From assembly GCA_963700185.1 (NCBI GenBank), contig CAVOWP010000030.1:310001-374000 (forward strand): a stretch of DNA of 64,000 nucleotides, written 5' to 3'. Of the stretch, positions 25,532-35,059 are shown piece by piece (position 1 is the stretch's first letter; each line of letters opens with the position of its first letter). The translations under genes were made by a program, and so were the position numbers. The notes beneath the pieces are model-generated. The model was given only the letters and a program-made list of their open reading frames with translations, did no database searches and was not told where the DNA came from. The stretch is from AP-15 sp963700185. Lineage in GTDB: Bacteria > Pseudomonadota > Alphaproteobacteria > ATCC43930 > CGMCC-115725.

Positions 25532-26734
25532 TCAGCGCCCTCGCGCTTTTTCTTCCTCCTCGGAGGGATGGCACGCGGTCTCCTCATGGCGAAACGGGGA
25601 ATATTCTCCGAGCCCCTCCATCTTGTGCTCGATCATTTGGCGCTCGCGCGCCAGGAATTGAGCGACGGCCCGGCGAAACGCCGGATCGGGGATCCAGTGA
25701 GCACTGTAGGTTGGCACCGGCAGATAGCCGCGCTGGATCTTGTGCGGGCCCTGCGCACCGGCCTCGACGCGCTTCAATCCGCGGGTGATCGCGAACTCGA
25801 TCGCCTGGTAATAGCAGCACTCGAAATGAAGGAATTTGTAATCGCCGTAGCTGCCCCAATTGCGGCCATAGATCGTATCCTTGCCGAGCAGGTTGAATGC
25901 GCCGGCGACGTAGTTGCCGCCGCGCCGGGCCATGAAGAGTACGATCTTTTCCGGCATCCGCTCGCCGATCAGCGCGAAAAAGCGGCGATTCAGGTAGGCC
26001 GACCCCCACTTGCGATCGGAAGTCGCGAGGTAAAATTCGAAAAACGCGTCCCAATGACGCGGTTTCAGGTCAGCCCCGGTCAGCACTTCGATCTCGAGTC
26101 CCGGGGCAAGCGCCTCGCGCCGCTCCTTCTTCACTGTCTTGCGTTTTCGCGAATTCAATGCCGCGAGGAAGTCATCGAAATCGCGGTACCCCTCATTGGT
26201 CCAGTGGAATTGCTGGCTCAGCCGTTGCAGAAATCCCGCCTCGGTCAGCGCCTCGGCCTCGGCGAGGTCGGGAAAGTTCACATGCAATGACGAGATTCGG
26301 CGGCGCTTCGTGAACTCGACCATTCCGGCAAGGAGATGCTCGCGAGCCTCGGCCGGCGCGGACGGGTGCAGCAGCAAGCGGGGGCCCGGGACCGGGGTGA
26401 ACGGGACGGCCGACAGCAGCTTCGGGTAATACCGGCCGCCGGCGCGCTCATAGGCATCCGCCCAGCCATAGTCGAAGATGTATTCGCCATAGGAATGCGT
26501 CTTGGCATAGAGCGGCACGACACCGGTGATCTCCCCGTCCGGTCCCGCGAGAGAAAGATGTTGTGGCGTCCATCCCGTGCGGGTCGTCGTCGAGCCGCTT
26601 TCCTCCATCGCATTCAGAAAAGTATGCGAAACGGTTGGGTTCACATCGCCTGCACAGCCATCCCAGGCAGCGGCCGGTATTTCGGCTATCGCCGCGTGGA
26701 CTCGAATCGTGACAGTTCCGGCGCTGTCGTTCAT
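25532..26734 (-). CDS. COG3146-type acyltransferase-like protein (GNAT fold)
   Basis: 400 residues. Family landmarks are VSHTFLNAMEESGS, PLYAKTHSYGEYIFDYGWAD, SSLHVNFPD, QFHWTNEGYRDFDDFLA and FECCYYQAIEFAI, with AGAQGPHKIQRGYLP near the end. This is the family long annotated as 'peptidoglycan biosynthesis protein' or DUF482, related to FemAB/GNAT enzymes; the biochemical role is not established. It is convergent with clpA (stops share a few bases) and divergent from the secreted protein at 26916. Confidence 0.85.
   Translation of the reverse strand: MNDSAGTVTIRVHAAIAEIPAAAWDGCAGDVNPTVSHTFLNAMEESGSTTTRTGWTPQHLSLAGPDGEITGVVPLYAKTHSYGEYIFDYGWADAYERAGGRYYPKLLSAVPFTPVPGPRLLLHPSAPAEAREHLLAGMVEFTKRRRISSLHVNFPDLAEAEALTEAGFLQRLSQQFHWTNEGYRDFDDFLAALNSRKRKTVKKERREALAPGLEIEVLTGADLKPRHWDAFFEFYLATSDRKWGSAYLNRRFFALIGERMPEKIVLFMARRGGNYVAGAFNLLGKDTIYGRNWGSYGDYKFLHFECCYYQAIEFAITRGLKRVEAGAQGPHKIQRGYLPVPTYSAHWIPDPAFRRAVAQFLARERQMIEHKMEGLGEYSPFRHEETACHPSEEEEKARGR
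25534..25554 (+). terminator. Probable intrinsic terminator after clpA
   Basis: AGCGC (25534-25538) and GCGCT (25543-25547) form a 5-bp stem with a four-base loop, followed by TTTTTCTT. It begins three bases after the clpA stop and lies inside the last codons of the convergent gene on the other strand. Confidence 0.5.
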
Positions 26735-26915
26735 CGCCTGCCTGGCGCCCGGTTTCCGAGCGCGTACAGTCCGATTTTTTTATCCATTTCTGGTGTTTCC
26801 GTTTCGGCGCAAAGTATCGGCGCGTGCAAAGATAGGCTTTGTGCCGCCGCTGTCCAGCCTGCCGCGAAACCGCCTCATTGGCTGCCTAACAGCGGACCGC
26901 CGATCGAGGACTGAA

Positions 26916-27551
26916 ATGCGCGTGCTCCGTTGTACCCTCATCGCCTTCCCGCTGGTCGTGCTGCCGCCGATCGCAGCGCCGGCATCGGCGGAGACGCTCG
27001 GTGATGCTCGCGTCGGCTTCAGCGCCGAGCGGGTGCTGGTCATCAACGGGCAGAGCTACATCGGCAGGATGTGGCACATGCCGGGCGAACAGCGCCATGA
27101 GCAGGACCTGCCGGCAATAAGGCCGATCTTCATCCTGCGTGCCGACAGCGCGATCGGCGACATCATCCTGCCGAAATTGCATACCGTCGTCGAATTCGCC
27201 CTTCCGAAGGAGCTGTCGCTTCTGGCCGACCCTGGCCTGCTGCGCAAGCCTCTGGGGCAGGAAACCGTCAACGGCATCGCGACGATGAAATATGATTTGG
27301 ACGTGGAGAAGCCGCAGGGCCGTGCGGTCGGCTTGCTGTGGGTCAGCCAGGAAGGCATCCCGATGAGGTGTGATGTCAGGCTCACGACCGGCGAAGGCAA
27401 GCTTTCGGCAATTCGCTGGGAACTGCGTAACGTCAAGGTCGGCACGCAGGACGCCGCGTTGTTCGAGATCCCGCGCGATTACGCAAAGCTGCCGCCGGAG
27501 GCGGCCGCCCCATTGCTCGGTATGCGGTTGGCGCGACCCCGCGCCCGGTAG
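26916..27551 (+). CDS. Secreted protein of unknown function (DUF4412-like)
   Basis: 211 residues from ATG 26916, with a clear signal peptide (RVLRCTLIAFPLVVLPPIAA, cleavage near PASA-E). The mature part resembles small periplasmic beta-sheet proteins of the LolA/DUF4412 type (GQETVNGIATMKYDLDVEK, GLLWVSQEGIPMRCDV). The frame is open further upstream to 26526, but that part is antisense to the previous gene and unlikely to be coding. Convergent with the PQQ dehydrogenase, seven bases apart. Confidence 0.7.
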   Translation: MRVLRCTLIAFPLVVLPPIAAPASAETLGDARVGFSAERVLVINGQSYIGRMWHMPGEQRHEQDLPAIRPIFILRADSAIGDIILPKLHTVVEFALPKELSLLADPGLLRKPLGQETVNGIATMKYDLDVEKPQGRAVGLLWVSQEGIPMRCDVRLTTGEGKLSAIRWELRNVKVGTQDAALFEIPRDYAKLPPEAAAPLLGMRLARPRAR

Positions 27552-27558
27552 GTTCTGA

Positions 27559-29628
27559 CTATTCGACGATGACCTGACCGTACATCCACGGGTGCGGCGT
27601 GCAGATGTAGAAATAGATGCCTGGCTCCTTGAAGGTGATCTCCTTCGATTCGCCTTTGCTCAGAGCACCCGTATCCCAATCGCCCACCTTCCCTTTGTCG
27701 AAGGCGGTGGCCGTGTGCGGAATGTCGCCGACGTTGGTGAACGTCAAAGTGGTTCCCGCCTTCACCCGAGTGCGGGCCGGCCAATAGGCGTACTCGACGT
27801 TATTGTCGCCGATCTTGACCTTATCCACGCCGTCGGCAACTGCCCCTCCCGGCCCGGCGACGGTAGCCGGTGGTGGTGGCGGCCATAACGGCCCGAGCTG
27901 CCCCTTGAGGGAGAAGGCCCATACTGTGTCACCATAGGCGCTCCCCTGTATCGAGTTGCCGCCGGTGACAATCGCAATGTATTGGTCGCCGTCGACTTCA
28001 TAGACCATTGCCGGGGCGTCGGCGCCAAAGCCGGTCTGGAATTTCCACAGCACTTCCCCAGTCTTGGCGTCGAGCGCCACGAAGTTGCCGTCGGGCTCGC
28101 CACGTAAGAGGAGACCTCCGCCAGTCACGGTCGAGCCGCCTCCGCCGCCCATGCGGTAAGTCATCTGGTGTTGCCAAGCGATCTTGTTCGTCCTGCTGTC
28201 GATCGCCGTGAAGGTGCCGCTCAGAGGCGAGCCGATCGGCGGCGCCTGGGTACCATTCGTATACCGCCGCCCGGTGGTGTACTCGCTGGGAACGCGCGAG
28301 AACACGCTCGCGCGGATCGTCCCCGGCACGTACAAAAAACCGGTATCGGGATCGTACGGCATCGGTGACCAGTTCGTGCCGCCTTGACCCGACGGCTGAA
28401 TGATAACCGGCTCTTCCCAGAACGCCTCGAAAATGCAGCCCGCCTTCTCGTAGCCCTCCATGAGCTGGGCGCACTGCGGCACCGTCGCGTCGCCGAACGG
28501 GTAGGGCTGCGTCTTGGCAGTCTTCTGGCGTGGCTCCTGCGGCACCGGACGCTCCTCGATGCCGATCAGTGGTTTGCCGTTGGTGCGGTCGAGGATGTAG
28601 ACCCAACCGGTGCGTCCGGCTTCGGCTATCGCCTTGCGTGGTTGGCCGTTGATCACCGTGTCGAACAGCACGACCGGACTCGCCGCGTCGTAGTCCCAGA
28701 TATCGTGGTGCACCTCCTGAAAGTGCCAGACATGTTCGCCGGTCTTGGCGTTCAGCGCGACTATCGAGGCACAGAACAGATTATCACCCTCGCGCATCGA
28801 CCCGTCATAATCGGGCCCGCAATTTCCGGTGGCGAAGTAGATCAGCCCGAGCTGCGGATCGAGGGCTGGCGTGTTCCAGATCGAGGCACCGCCCCGCATC
28901 GCATGATCGGTGCCCGCCGGCCAAGTGTCGCTGCCGACTTCGCCTGGACCGGGCAAGGTGTACCAACGCCATAGGATCTTGCCGGTCTTGGCGTCGAGCG
29001 CCGTCAGCCGGCTGCGCACCCCGAATTCCCCTCCGGTGTTGCCGCTATAGACGATCCCCTCATAGTAAAGCGGCGCGCTGGTGACACCGTAGCCGTTACG
29101 CCAGTCCTCGATCGGCGTCTTCCACACTTCCTTGCCCGTCTTGATGTCGAGCGCGACGACATTGGCATCGAGCTGGCCGAGGAACAACATGCCCTCGCCC
29201 ATCGCCAAGCCGCAATTCAGCCACCCGCAGCACACGGTCGAGATCTTCTGGTCGATCCCCGACAAACGTTCCCACAGCATCTCGCCGGTCTTCGCGTTGA
29301 GCGCGAAGACATCGTCGTTTCCGGTGACGACATACATGATCCCGTCTTTGACGAGCGGCGTCGCCTCGGCCGAATACTTCCCGCCGAACCCGGAACCCTT
29401 GAGGCGGGTCATCCAGGCTCCCTTGAGCTCTTTGACGTTGCTGGTGTCGATCTGCTTCAGCGTGGAATAGCGTTGATTGGTCAGATTGCCGCCGTTGGTG
29501 ACCCAGTCCTTGCCGACCGGGCTCTGCACCAGTCTGTCGATTTCGGGATCGGCCGCCCAACCGGCACCCGCTCCCGCGATAAGCGCGCCGAGAACTCCCG
29601 TTAGGACGATTCGCAGTCCGCACCGCAT
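27559..29628 (-). CDS. PQQ-dependent alcohol dehydrogenase fused to a C-terminal cupredoxin domain
   Basis: 689 residues with a signal peptide (residues 1-25), so periplasmic. Residues about 28-590 form the quinoprotein propeller, with tryptophan-docking repeats and the adjacent-cysteine disulfide STVCCGWLN (C133-C134) that lies over PQQ in methanol/ethanol-type enzymes. The last 90 residues form a plastocyanin-like domain with a full type 1 copper set: H638, C676, H679 and M682 (IPHTA; YICTPHPWM). The fusion suggests electrons pass from PQQH2 to copper in the same chain rather than to a separate cytochrome (inference). The Asp-x-Asp pattern of lanthanide enzymes is not evident in SIVALNAKTG. 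The alcohol substrate is unknown. Confidence 0.9.
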   Translation of the reverse strand: MRCGLRIVLTGVLGALIAGAGAGWAADPEIDRLVQSPVGKDWVTNGGNLTNQRYSTLKQIDTSNVKELKGAWMTRLKGSGFGGKYSAEATPLVKDGIMYVVTGNDDVFALNAKTGEMLWERLSGIDQKISTVCCGWLNCGLAMGEGMLFLGQLDANVVALDIKTGKEVWKTPIEDWRNGYGVTSAPLYYEGIVYSGNTGGEFGVRSRLTALDAKTGKILWRWYTLPGPGEVGSDTWPAGTDHAMRGGASIWNTPALDPQLGLIYFATGNCGPDYDGSMREGDNLFCASIVALNAKTGEHVWHFQEVHHDIWDYDAASPVVLFDTVINGQPRKAIAEAGRTGWVYILDRTNGKPLIGIEERPVPQEPRQKTAKTQPYPFGDATVPQCAQLMEGYEKAGCIFEAFWEEPVIIQPSGQGGTNWSPMPYDPDTGFLYVPGTIRASVFSRVPSEYTTGRRYTNGTQAPPIGSPLSGTFTAIDSRTNKIAWQHQMTYRMGGGGGSTVTGGGLLLRGEPDGNFVALDAKTGEVLWKFQTGFGADAPAMVYEVDGDQYIAIVTGGNSIQGSAYGDTVWAFSLKGQLGPLWPPPPPATVAGPGGAVADGVDKVKIGDNNVEYAYWPARTRVKAGTTLTFTNVGDIPHTATAFDKGKVGDWDTGALSKGESKEITFKEPGIYFYICTPHPWMYGQVIVE

Positions 29629-29908
29629 CGTTTCCTCCCCCGTTTCATCGGCCCGTTACCGGTCCGTGTCGTTAACCTAATCAGATCCTCGAACGTTTGC
29701 CAACCAGTCTGATATTTCAGGGGAAAACAGGTGGAGAGATGGTGACAAGGCCGCAGCCGCGCTTTGCGCGGTGGCGCGCGCGCCAGCCTTGACGCGGTCT
29801 GACCGCCAGGCCACCCGATGCCGGACTAGGAGCTTGACGTGGTCCACGGTAGATGGCCGGGACAAGCCCGCCAAGACGAAGTATCCGGCCGATTTCGCGC
29901 GGACGGTC

Positions 29909-30635
29909 TTACGCCACCTTGAGTTCGCCGAGATAGGCGTGGCGGATCAATTCGGTTTCGCGCAGTTCCGCGGCGGGGCCGCTCAGCACGACCTGGCCGG
30001 TCTGCAGGACATAGGCGTGGTCGGCGATCGAGAGGGCCATGTTGGCGTTCTGCTCGACCATGAAGATCGTGACACCCTGCCGGTTGATCGTCCGGATGAT
30101 GTCGAAGACCTGCTCGACATAGGCGGGCGAGAGACCCATCGAGGGCTCGTCCATGCACAATAGCCTCGGGTGCGCCATCAGCGCGCGGCCAATTGCGACC
30201 ATCTGCTGCTCGCCCCCCGACAACGTGCCGGCGAGCTGTTGTAGCCGCTCCTCGACGCGCGGGAACAGCGTGAAGACACGCGCCAGATCCTCGTCGAACT
30301 CCGGTCCGCGGCGCCGCGTATAGGCGCCCATCTCGAGATTTTCATAGACCGTCATGCGCGGGAAGAGGCGGCGCGCCTCGAGCACCGGCGCGATGCCGCG
30401 GCGCACCCGCTCGGCGGTCGAAACGCCCCTCAACGAATGGCCCTGGTAAAGGATCTCGCCACGAGTTCGGCGCGACGCTCCCCATGATCGCCTTCATCGT
30501 CGTCGACTTGCCCGAGGCATTGCCGCCCAACAGGCAGACGATCTCGCCCGCCGCGATCCGGTAATCGACCGATTTCAAGACATGAAGGTCGCCGTAATGC
30601 GTATCGACGGCTCGAAACTCGAGCAGATCAGGCAA
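29909..30635 (-). CDS. livF: Branched-chain amino acid ABC transporter ATPase LivF (one extra base)
   Basis: The second ATPase of a Liv-type importer. Walker A is GGNASGKSTTMKAIMGS, the signature is LSGGEQQMVAIGRAL and Walker B is LLCMDEPSMGLSP. After ...GSVAPNS the reading frame breaks. Dropping the base at 30461 joins it to GEILYQGHSLRGVSTAERV and gives a normal protein of about 241 residues. As written, the gene reads as two pieces (30342-30635 and 29909-30433). The TTG start at 30635 overlaps the livG stop by eight bases. Last gene of the liv operon. Confidence 0.88.
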
Positions 30636-32650
30636 AGGCGGCGCTCCTGCCGAGATAGGCGCGGATCACCTCTTCGTCGCGGCGCACGGCCTCCGGCGGC
30701 CCTTCAGCGATCTTCTCGCCGTGATCGAGCACGATGACCCGGTCCGCCAACATCGCGACGACGTCAAGCTTGTGCTCGATGAGGAGGATTGTGAGACCGT
30801 GGCGGTTGAGGCTTTGGATCTGATCGGCCAGCTCCAATGTCTCGGCGGGGTTCATCCCCGCCGTCGGCTCGTCGAGCAGCAACAGTTTTGGCTGCGTGGC
30901 GAGCGCCCGCGCGATCTCGGTGCGCCGCCGGTTGGCGTAGGAAAGGCTGGCGGCGAGGTGGTCGGCACGCGGCAACAGCCGGTTGCCGAATAACGCCAGG
31001 ATTTCGCGCGCATGCTCGCGTGCTGCCGCCTCCTCGCGGCGGTTCGTTGGCAGCCGCAACAGGGCGCCCACGGGACCTGTATCGAGCCGGGCATGCATGC
31101 CGATCATGACGTTCTCGAGCACGCTCAGGTTCGGAAACAGGCGGATATTCTGGAAGGTGCGAGCGACGCCGCGCTCCAATATCTCATGCGGCCGCAATCG
31201 GCCGATCGCTTGGCCGGCGAAGCGAATGCTGCCGCGACCGGCCGGAACTACGCCGGTGACGACGTTGAACAATGTCGATTTGCCCGAGCCATTGGGGCCG
31301 ATCACGGCAACCACCTTCTGGGCTGGGACGCTCAGTTCGACTGATCGCAATGCGACGAGCCCGCCAAAGCGCACGGTCAGATCCGAAACTTCGAGCAGTG
31401 GCCCGCTCGCCGTGCGACTGGACGCCGCCGTTGCGGGAAGCCGGTCGAAGCCGCCCCGCCCGATTTGGGCCGTCTGCTCGTCGAGGCTCAGCGGCGCAGC
31501 GCGACGCGTCGCCGGGATCAGCCCCTCCCGGCGGTAGAGCATCATCAGCACTAGAATAAAACCGAAAATCAGCTCGATCGACGAAGCAAGCTCGACATGC
31601 TGCAGCCACTCGATGTTCACGAGCCGTCCGAGCGCATGCAGCCATTGCGACAGATCTTCGAGAAACCAGGATTGCAGGATCTGCAACAGCAGCGCGCCGA
31701 CCACGACCCCCCACACACTGCCGATCCCGCCAAAGACGATCATGACCAAGACCATGACCGAGACCGGGAACATGAACATCTCGGGGGTCGCGGTCTGCAA
31801 CTTGGCGACATAGAACGTGCCGGTCGCGCCGGCAAAGGCGGCGCCGATCGCAAAGGCGAGGAGCTTGAAACGGACACGGTCGACGCCCATCGCCGCGGCG
31901 GCGATCTCGTCCTCGCGGATCGCCATCCAAGCCCGTCCGATCCGCGAATCCTTCAGCCGCTGGCTCGTCATGATCAAAAACGCGACGAGTGCGAGCCCGA
32001 CATAATAATATGGGGTCGCGTTGACGCCGAAATCGTAGCCGAAGAGCTGTGGTGCAGCGACGCCGTTGAGGCCCATAGCGCCATTGGTGATCGAGGGCGT
32101 GTTGCGCGCGACAATTGGCACGATCTCGCCAAAACCGAGGGTCACTATCGCCAGATAGTCGCCTTTGAGCCGCAGGGTGGGCGCGCCGAACAATACCCCG
32201 AAAAACGCGGCGACCGCTGCTGCGACCGGCAACATCAGCCAGAACGAGACCTGGAAATGGACGACGTCGCCGCCCGCCGTGTGAAAGCGGCTGACGAGGT
32301 CGAGCCATTGCAGAGGCTCCCAGAAGCCGCTCCACGCCGGCTGGACCTGCCACGAGCTGGCAACGCCATAGGCGTAGGCGCCGATGGCAAAGAACGCAGC
32401 GTAGCCGAGATCCAATAGGCCAGCGAAGCCGACGACGATGTTGAGGCCAAGCGCCAAGGCGGCAAACGCGAGCGCGTTCGCCGCCGAAATCAATGTCGGC
32501 ATCGTTTCCGTTGATTAGTGGGAAGAGCAGTGCCGCTGCTGTGACCAGGAGGATGCCGAGGCGAGCGCGCCTGCGCGGGGAAACTCGGGCGAGGATGCTC
32601 CCGCTCGTCCCGATCGGGAGCAGTGTTCGAATGCCGATCGCGTTTCTCAC
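30628..32650 (-). CDS. Fused branched-chain amino acid permease/ATPase LivM-LivG (one extra base near the start)
   Basis: A single chain with a LivM-type permease (about residues 1-360; GLNIVVGFAGLLDLGYAAFFAIGAYAYG and GGIGSVWGVVVGALLLQIL) followed by a LivG-type ATPase (Walker A IGPNGSGKSTLFNVVTG, signature LSYANRRRTEIARAL, Walker B LLLDEPTAGMNP). The intact frame begins at 32502, but the expected first membrane helix (LGILLVTAAALLFPLING) is encoded from GTG 32650 in the next frame. That GTG overlaps the livH stop in GTGA style. Removing one base near 32503 joins the two. Confidence 0.9.
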
Positions 32651-33579
32651 GACCTTGTCGGGGTGGCCCGGCCGAACAGTCCCGTCGGCGCAAAGACGAG
32701 AACGAGAACGAGGATCGAGAAGATTATGACATCGGTCCAGCGCACTGCGATCAGTTGTCCGCCCAAAGTCTCGATCAGACCGATCAAGATGCCGCCGACC
32801 ATCGCTCCGGGAATGCTGCCGATCCCGCCCAACACCGCCGCGGTGAACGCCCGCAGGCCGGCCGTATAGCCGATGATAAAGCTCGTATAATTATAGTAGA
32901 GGCCAAAGATAAGCGCCGCCGCCCCGGCCAGCGCGGACCCCAAAAAGAACGCCGTGACGATGACGCGGTCGACGTTGACCCCCATCATCCGGGCCGCCTC
33001 GGCATCTTGCGCCGTTGCGCGCATCGCCTTGCCGAGGCGGGTGCGGTTGACGAAGAAATGGAGGGCTAGCATCAGCGCCACGGCGACGCCCCAGATCAGC
33101 AGCTCCTTCAGTTCGAGGGTCACTTCGCCGAGTTGCCAGCGCACCACCGGCAACGGATTGGGGTAGTTCTCCGACCCTGCGCCGACAGTCAGCAGGATGA
33201 TGTTGAACAGGATGTACGAAACGCCGATCGTCGTGATCATCGCCGCAGTCCCGCGGACCCCGCGCAGCGGCCGCAGAGACAAACGCTCGATCGCAACCCC
33301 GAGGATTCCGGCGCCGATCATCGTGACGGCAAAGGCAAAGACCAATGCCCCTGCCAGTGCCGGGCCCGCGAGGACCCGGCTCTGCCCTGTGATGCCCAGA
33401 AACTCGAGGGCCCACATGCCGAAAAACGAGCTGACCATGAACACATTGAAGTGCGCGAAGTTGATCAGCTCGAGGATGCCGTAGACGAGGGTAAATCCCA
33501 GGGCCAGCAAGGCATACATCGCGCCGAGGCTTAGCCCGTTGACCACCTGCTGCAACAGCACGCCATAATCGGACATCAC
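32647..33579 (-). CDS. livH: Branched-chain amino acid ABC transporter permease LivH
   Basis: 310 residues with about eight membrane helices. The family start LLQQVVNGLSLGAMYALLALGFTLVYGILELINFAHF and the GYTAGLRAFTAAVLGGIGSIPGAMVGG block are diagnostic. It forms the permease dimer with the LivM half of the fused protein. First cytoplasmic-membrane gene after livK; its stop overlaps the livM start. Confidence 0.95.
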   Translation of the reverse strand: MMSDYGVLLQQVVNGLSLGAMYALLALGFTLVYGILELINFAHFNVFMVSSFFGMWALEFLGITGQSRVLAGPALAGALVFAFAVTMIGAGILGVAIERLSLRPLRGVRGTAAMITTIGVSYILFNIILLTVGAGSENYPNPLPVVRWQLGEVTLELKELLIWGVAVALMLALHFFVNRTRLGKAMRATAQDAEAARMMGVNVDRVIVTAFFLGSALAGAAALIFGLYYNYTSFIIGYTAGLRAFTAAVLGGIGSIPGAMVGGILIGLIETLGGQLIAVRWTDVIIFSILVLVLVFAPTGLFGRATPTRS

Positions 33580-33615
33580 GGCGCGCCGGGCGGCTTAGAG
33601 TATCGCTAGGTTATT

Positions 33616-33696
33616 CGTCATTCCCGCGAAAGCGGGAATCCAGGGCTCCAACATGCCAGCGGTTGCCCTGGACCCCCGCTTTCGCGGGGGTGACGA
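33616..33696. repeat. Palindromic intergenic repeat between livK and livH
   Basis: CGTCATTCCCGCGAAAGCGGGAATCC on the left and its near-complement (CCCCCGCTTTCGCGGGGGTGACG) on the right, each arm itself a hairpin (CCCGCGAAAGCGGG; CCCCGCTTTCGCGGGG). This is a widespread proteobacterial dispersed repeat. Inside an operon it may stabilise the upstream livK message or reduce downstream expression. Confidence 0.85.
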
Positions 33697-33735
33697 GTAA
33701 CAAGTCGATATTACCAGCACAATTTTGCCTTGAAC

Positions 33736-34977
33736 TTACGAGCCCTGCGGCGCGACCCCGAGGTATTTGTACTGGTGAAGGACGTCGTCGGGCGGATATT
33801 TGTCGTCCTTGACGATGCGGAAGACGCTGATCTCCCGGTTCCGCAAGTCGCCATTTTCATCAAAGGTGATCTCGCCCTGCAGTGTCTTGACATGGCCAGT
33901 CTGCATCGCATCGCGCACTGCCTCTCGCGTCACCTGCTTGCCCGAAGCGGCGACGCGTTTGACGGCGTCGAGAATGATGAGCGCCGCATCATAGGCAGTG
34001 ATCGAGTAATTCTCGGGCTGCTGTCCGTATTTCTTGACGAAGCGTTCGATGACGGGCGCCGCCTCCGGGTTTTCGAGGATATCCGGCGCCGCAATCGTCG
34101 CGTACCACCCTTCGGCAGCAGGAAAGCCGGCGCCGCGCAATATCTCAGCACCATACATGCCGTCGCCGCCGCCCTTGATGATCTTGGGGAGAATGTCGGA
34201 GGCCTGCTTGACCACTTTCACCCCGGCCTGAGCGACGCCGCCGTAATAGAGGGCGTCAGGATTGAGAGATTTGATTTTCGTCAGAGTGGTCGCGTAATCG
34301 GCTTCTCTGGGGTTGAGCTGGTCGCGGCCGAGCACCTTGATGCCACGCTTCTCGGCCTGCGCCTGGAAAGTGTCGGCGATCCCGACACCGTAGGCGCCGC
34401 TGTCGTCGAGCACATAGACCGATTTCACCTTGAGGACGTCGGCATAATAATTGGCCATATTCGGCCCTTGGAAGGCGTCGGTGGTCACGGTGCGGAAATA
34501 AATCGCCTTTCCTTTGGGCCGATATTGCCCGGCGAATTTCGGGTCGGTGATGTCGGGGTTGGTCGAGCTCGGCGTGATCGTCGCCAGATCGCCCTGGCTC
34601 AATATCGGCGACATCGCCTTGCCCGATCCGCTCATCTGCGGCCCGATCGCCGCGACGACCGCCTTGTCGGACACCATCTTGCGCGCGTTGGTCGCCGCCT
34701 GCGCCGGGTCATACTGCCCGGCGGTGGCGGTCCCGTCGTCCAGCAGCAGCACGTCGATCTTGTAACCGGCGATGCCACCCTGCGCGTTCGCTTCGTCGAT
34801 CGCCAGCATGGCGCCATCCTTGATCAATTCGGCATCATGCGCGTCGGCCCCGGTAAAGGGCAGGTTTATGCCCAACTTGACCGTTTTGTCGGCGGCATGA
34901 GCGCGATCCAAACCCGCAAAGGCGCCGATGAGGGCGGCGGCCGATACAGACATGAGCAAAGAGCGGCGCGACAACAT
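33736..34977 (-). CDS. Branched-chain amino acid ABC transporter substrate-binding protein
   Basis: A periplasmic binding protein of the LivK/Leu-Ile-Val family. ATG 34977 follows GGAGG at normal spacing and starts a signal peptide (RRSLLMSVSAAALIGAFAG, cut after AHA), giving 413 residues; the frame is open ten codons further up. Mature sequence KLGINLPFTGADAHDAELIKDG and VVAAIGPQMSGSGKAMSPIL is typical. First gene of the liv cluster, separated from livH by a palindromic repeat. The ligand may be an amino acid, amide or small acid. Confidence 0.93.
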   Translation of the reverse strand: MLSRRSLLMSVSAAALIGAFAGLDRAHAADKTVKLGINLPFTGADAHDAELIKDGAMLAIDEANAQGGIAGYKIDVLLLDDGTATAGQYDPAQAATNARKMVSDKAVVAAIGPQMSGSGKAMSPILSQGDLATITPSSTNPDITDPKFAGQYRPKGKAIYFRTVTTDAFQGPNMANYYADVLKVKSVYVLDDSGAYGVGIADTFQAQAEKRGIKVLGRDQLNPREADYATTLTKIKSLNPDALYYGGVAQAGVKVVKQASDILPKIIKGGGDGMYGAEILRGAGFPAAEGWYATIAAPDILENPEAAPVIERFVKKYGQQPENYSITAYDAALIILDAVKRVAASGKQVTREAVRDAMQTGHVKTLQGEITFDENGDLRNREISVFRIVKDDKYPPDDVLHQYKYLGVAPQGS

Positions 34978-35059
34978 GAGACTGACCTCCCGGACGGGGT
35001 GCTTCACTCACGCAAATGTCATGCCGCTGTGGGTGTTAGGGCAAGCTTTATCGAACGCG

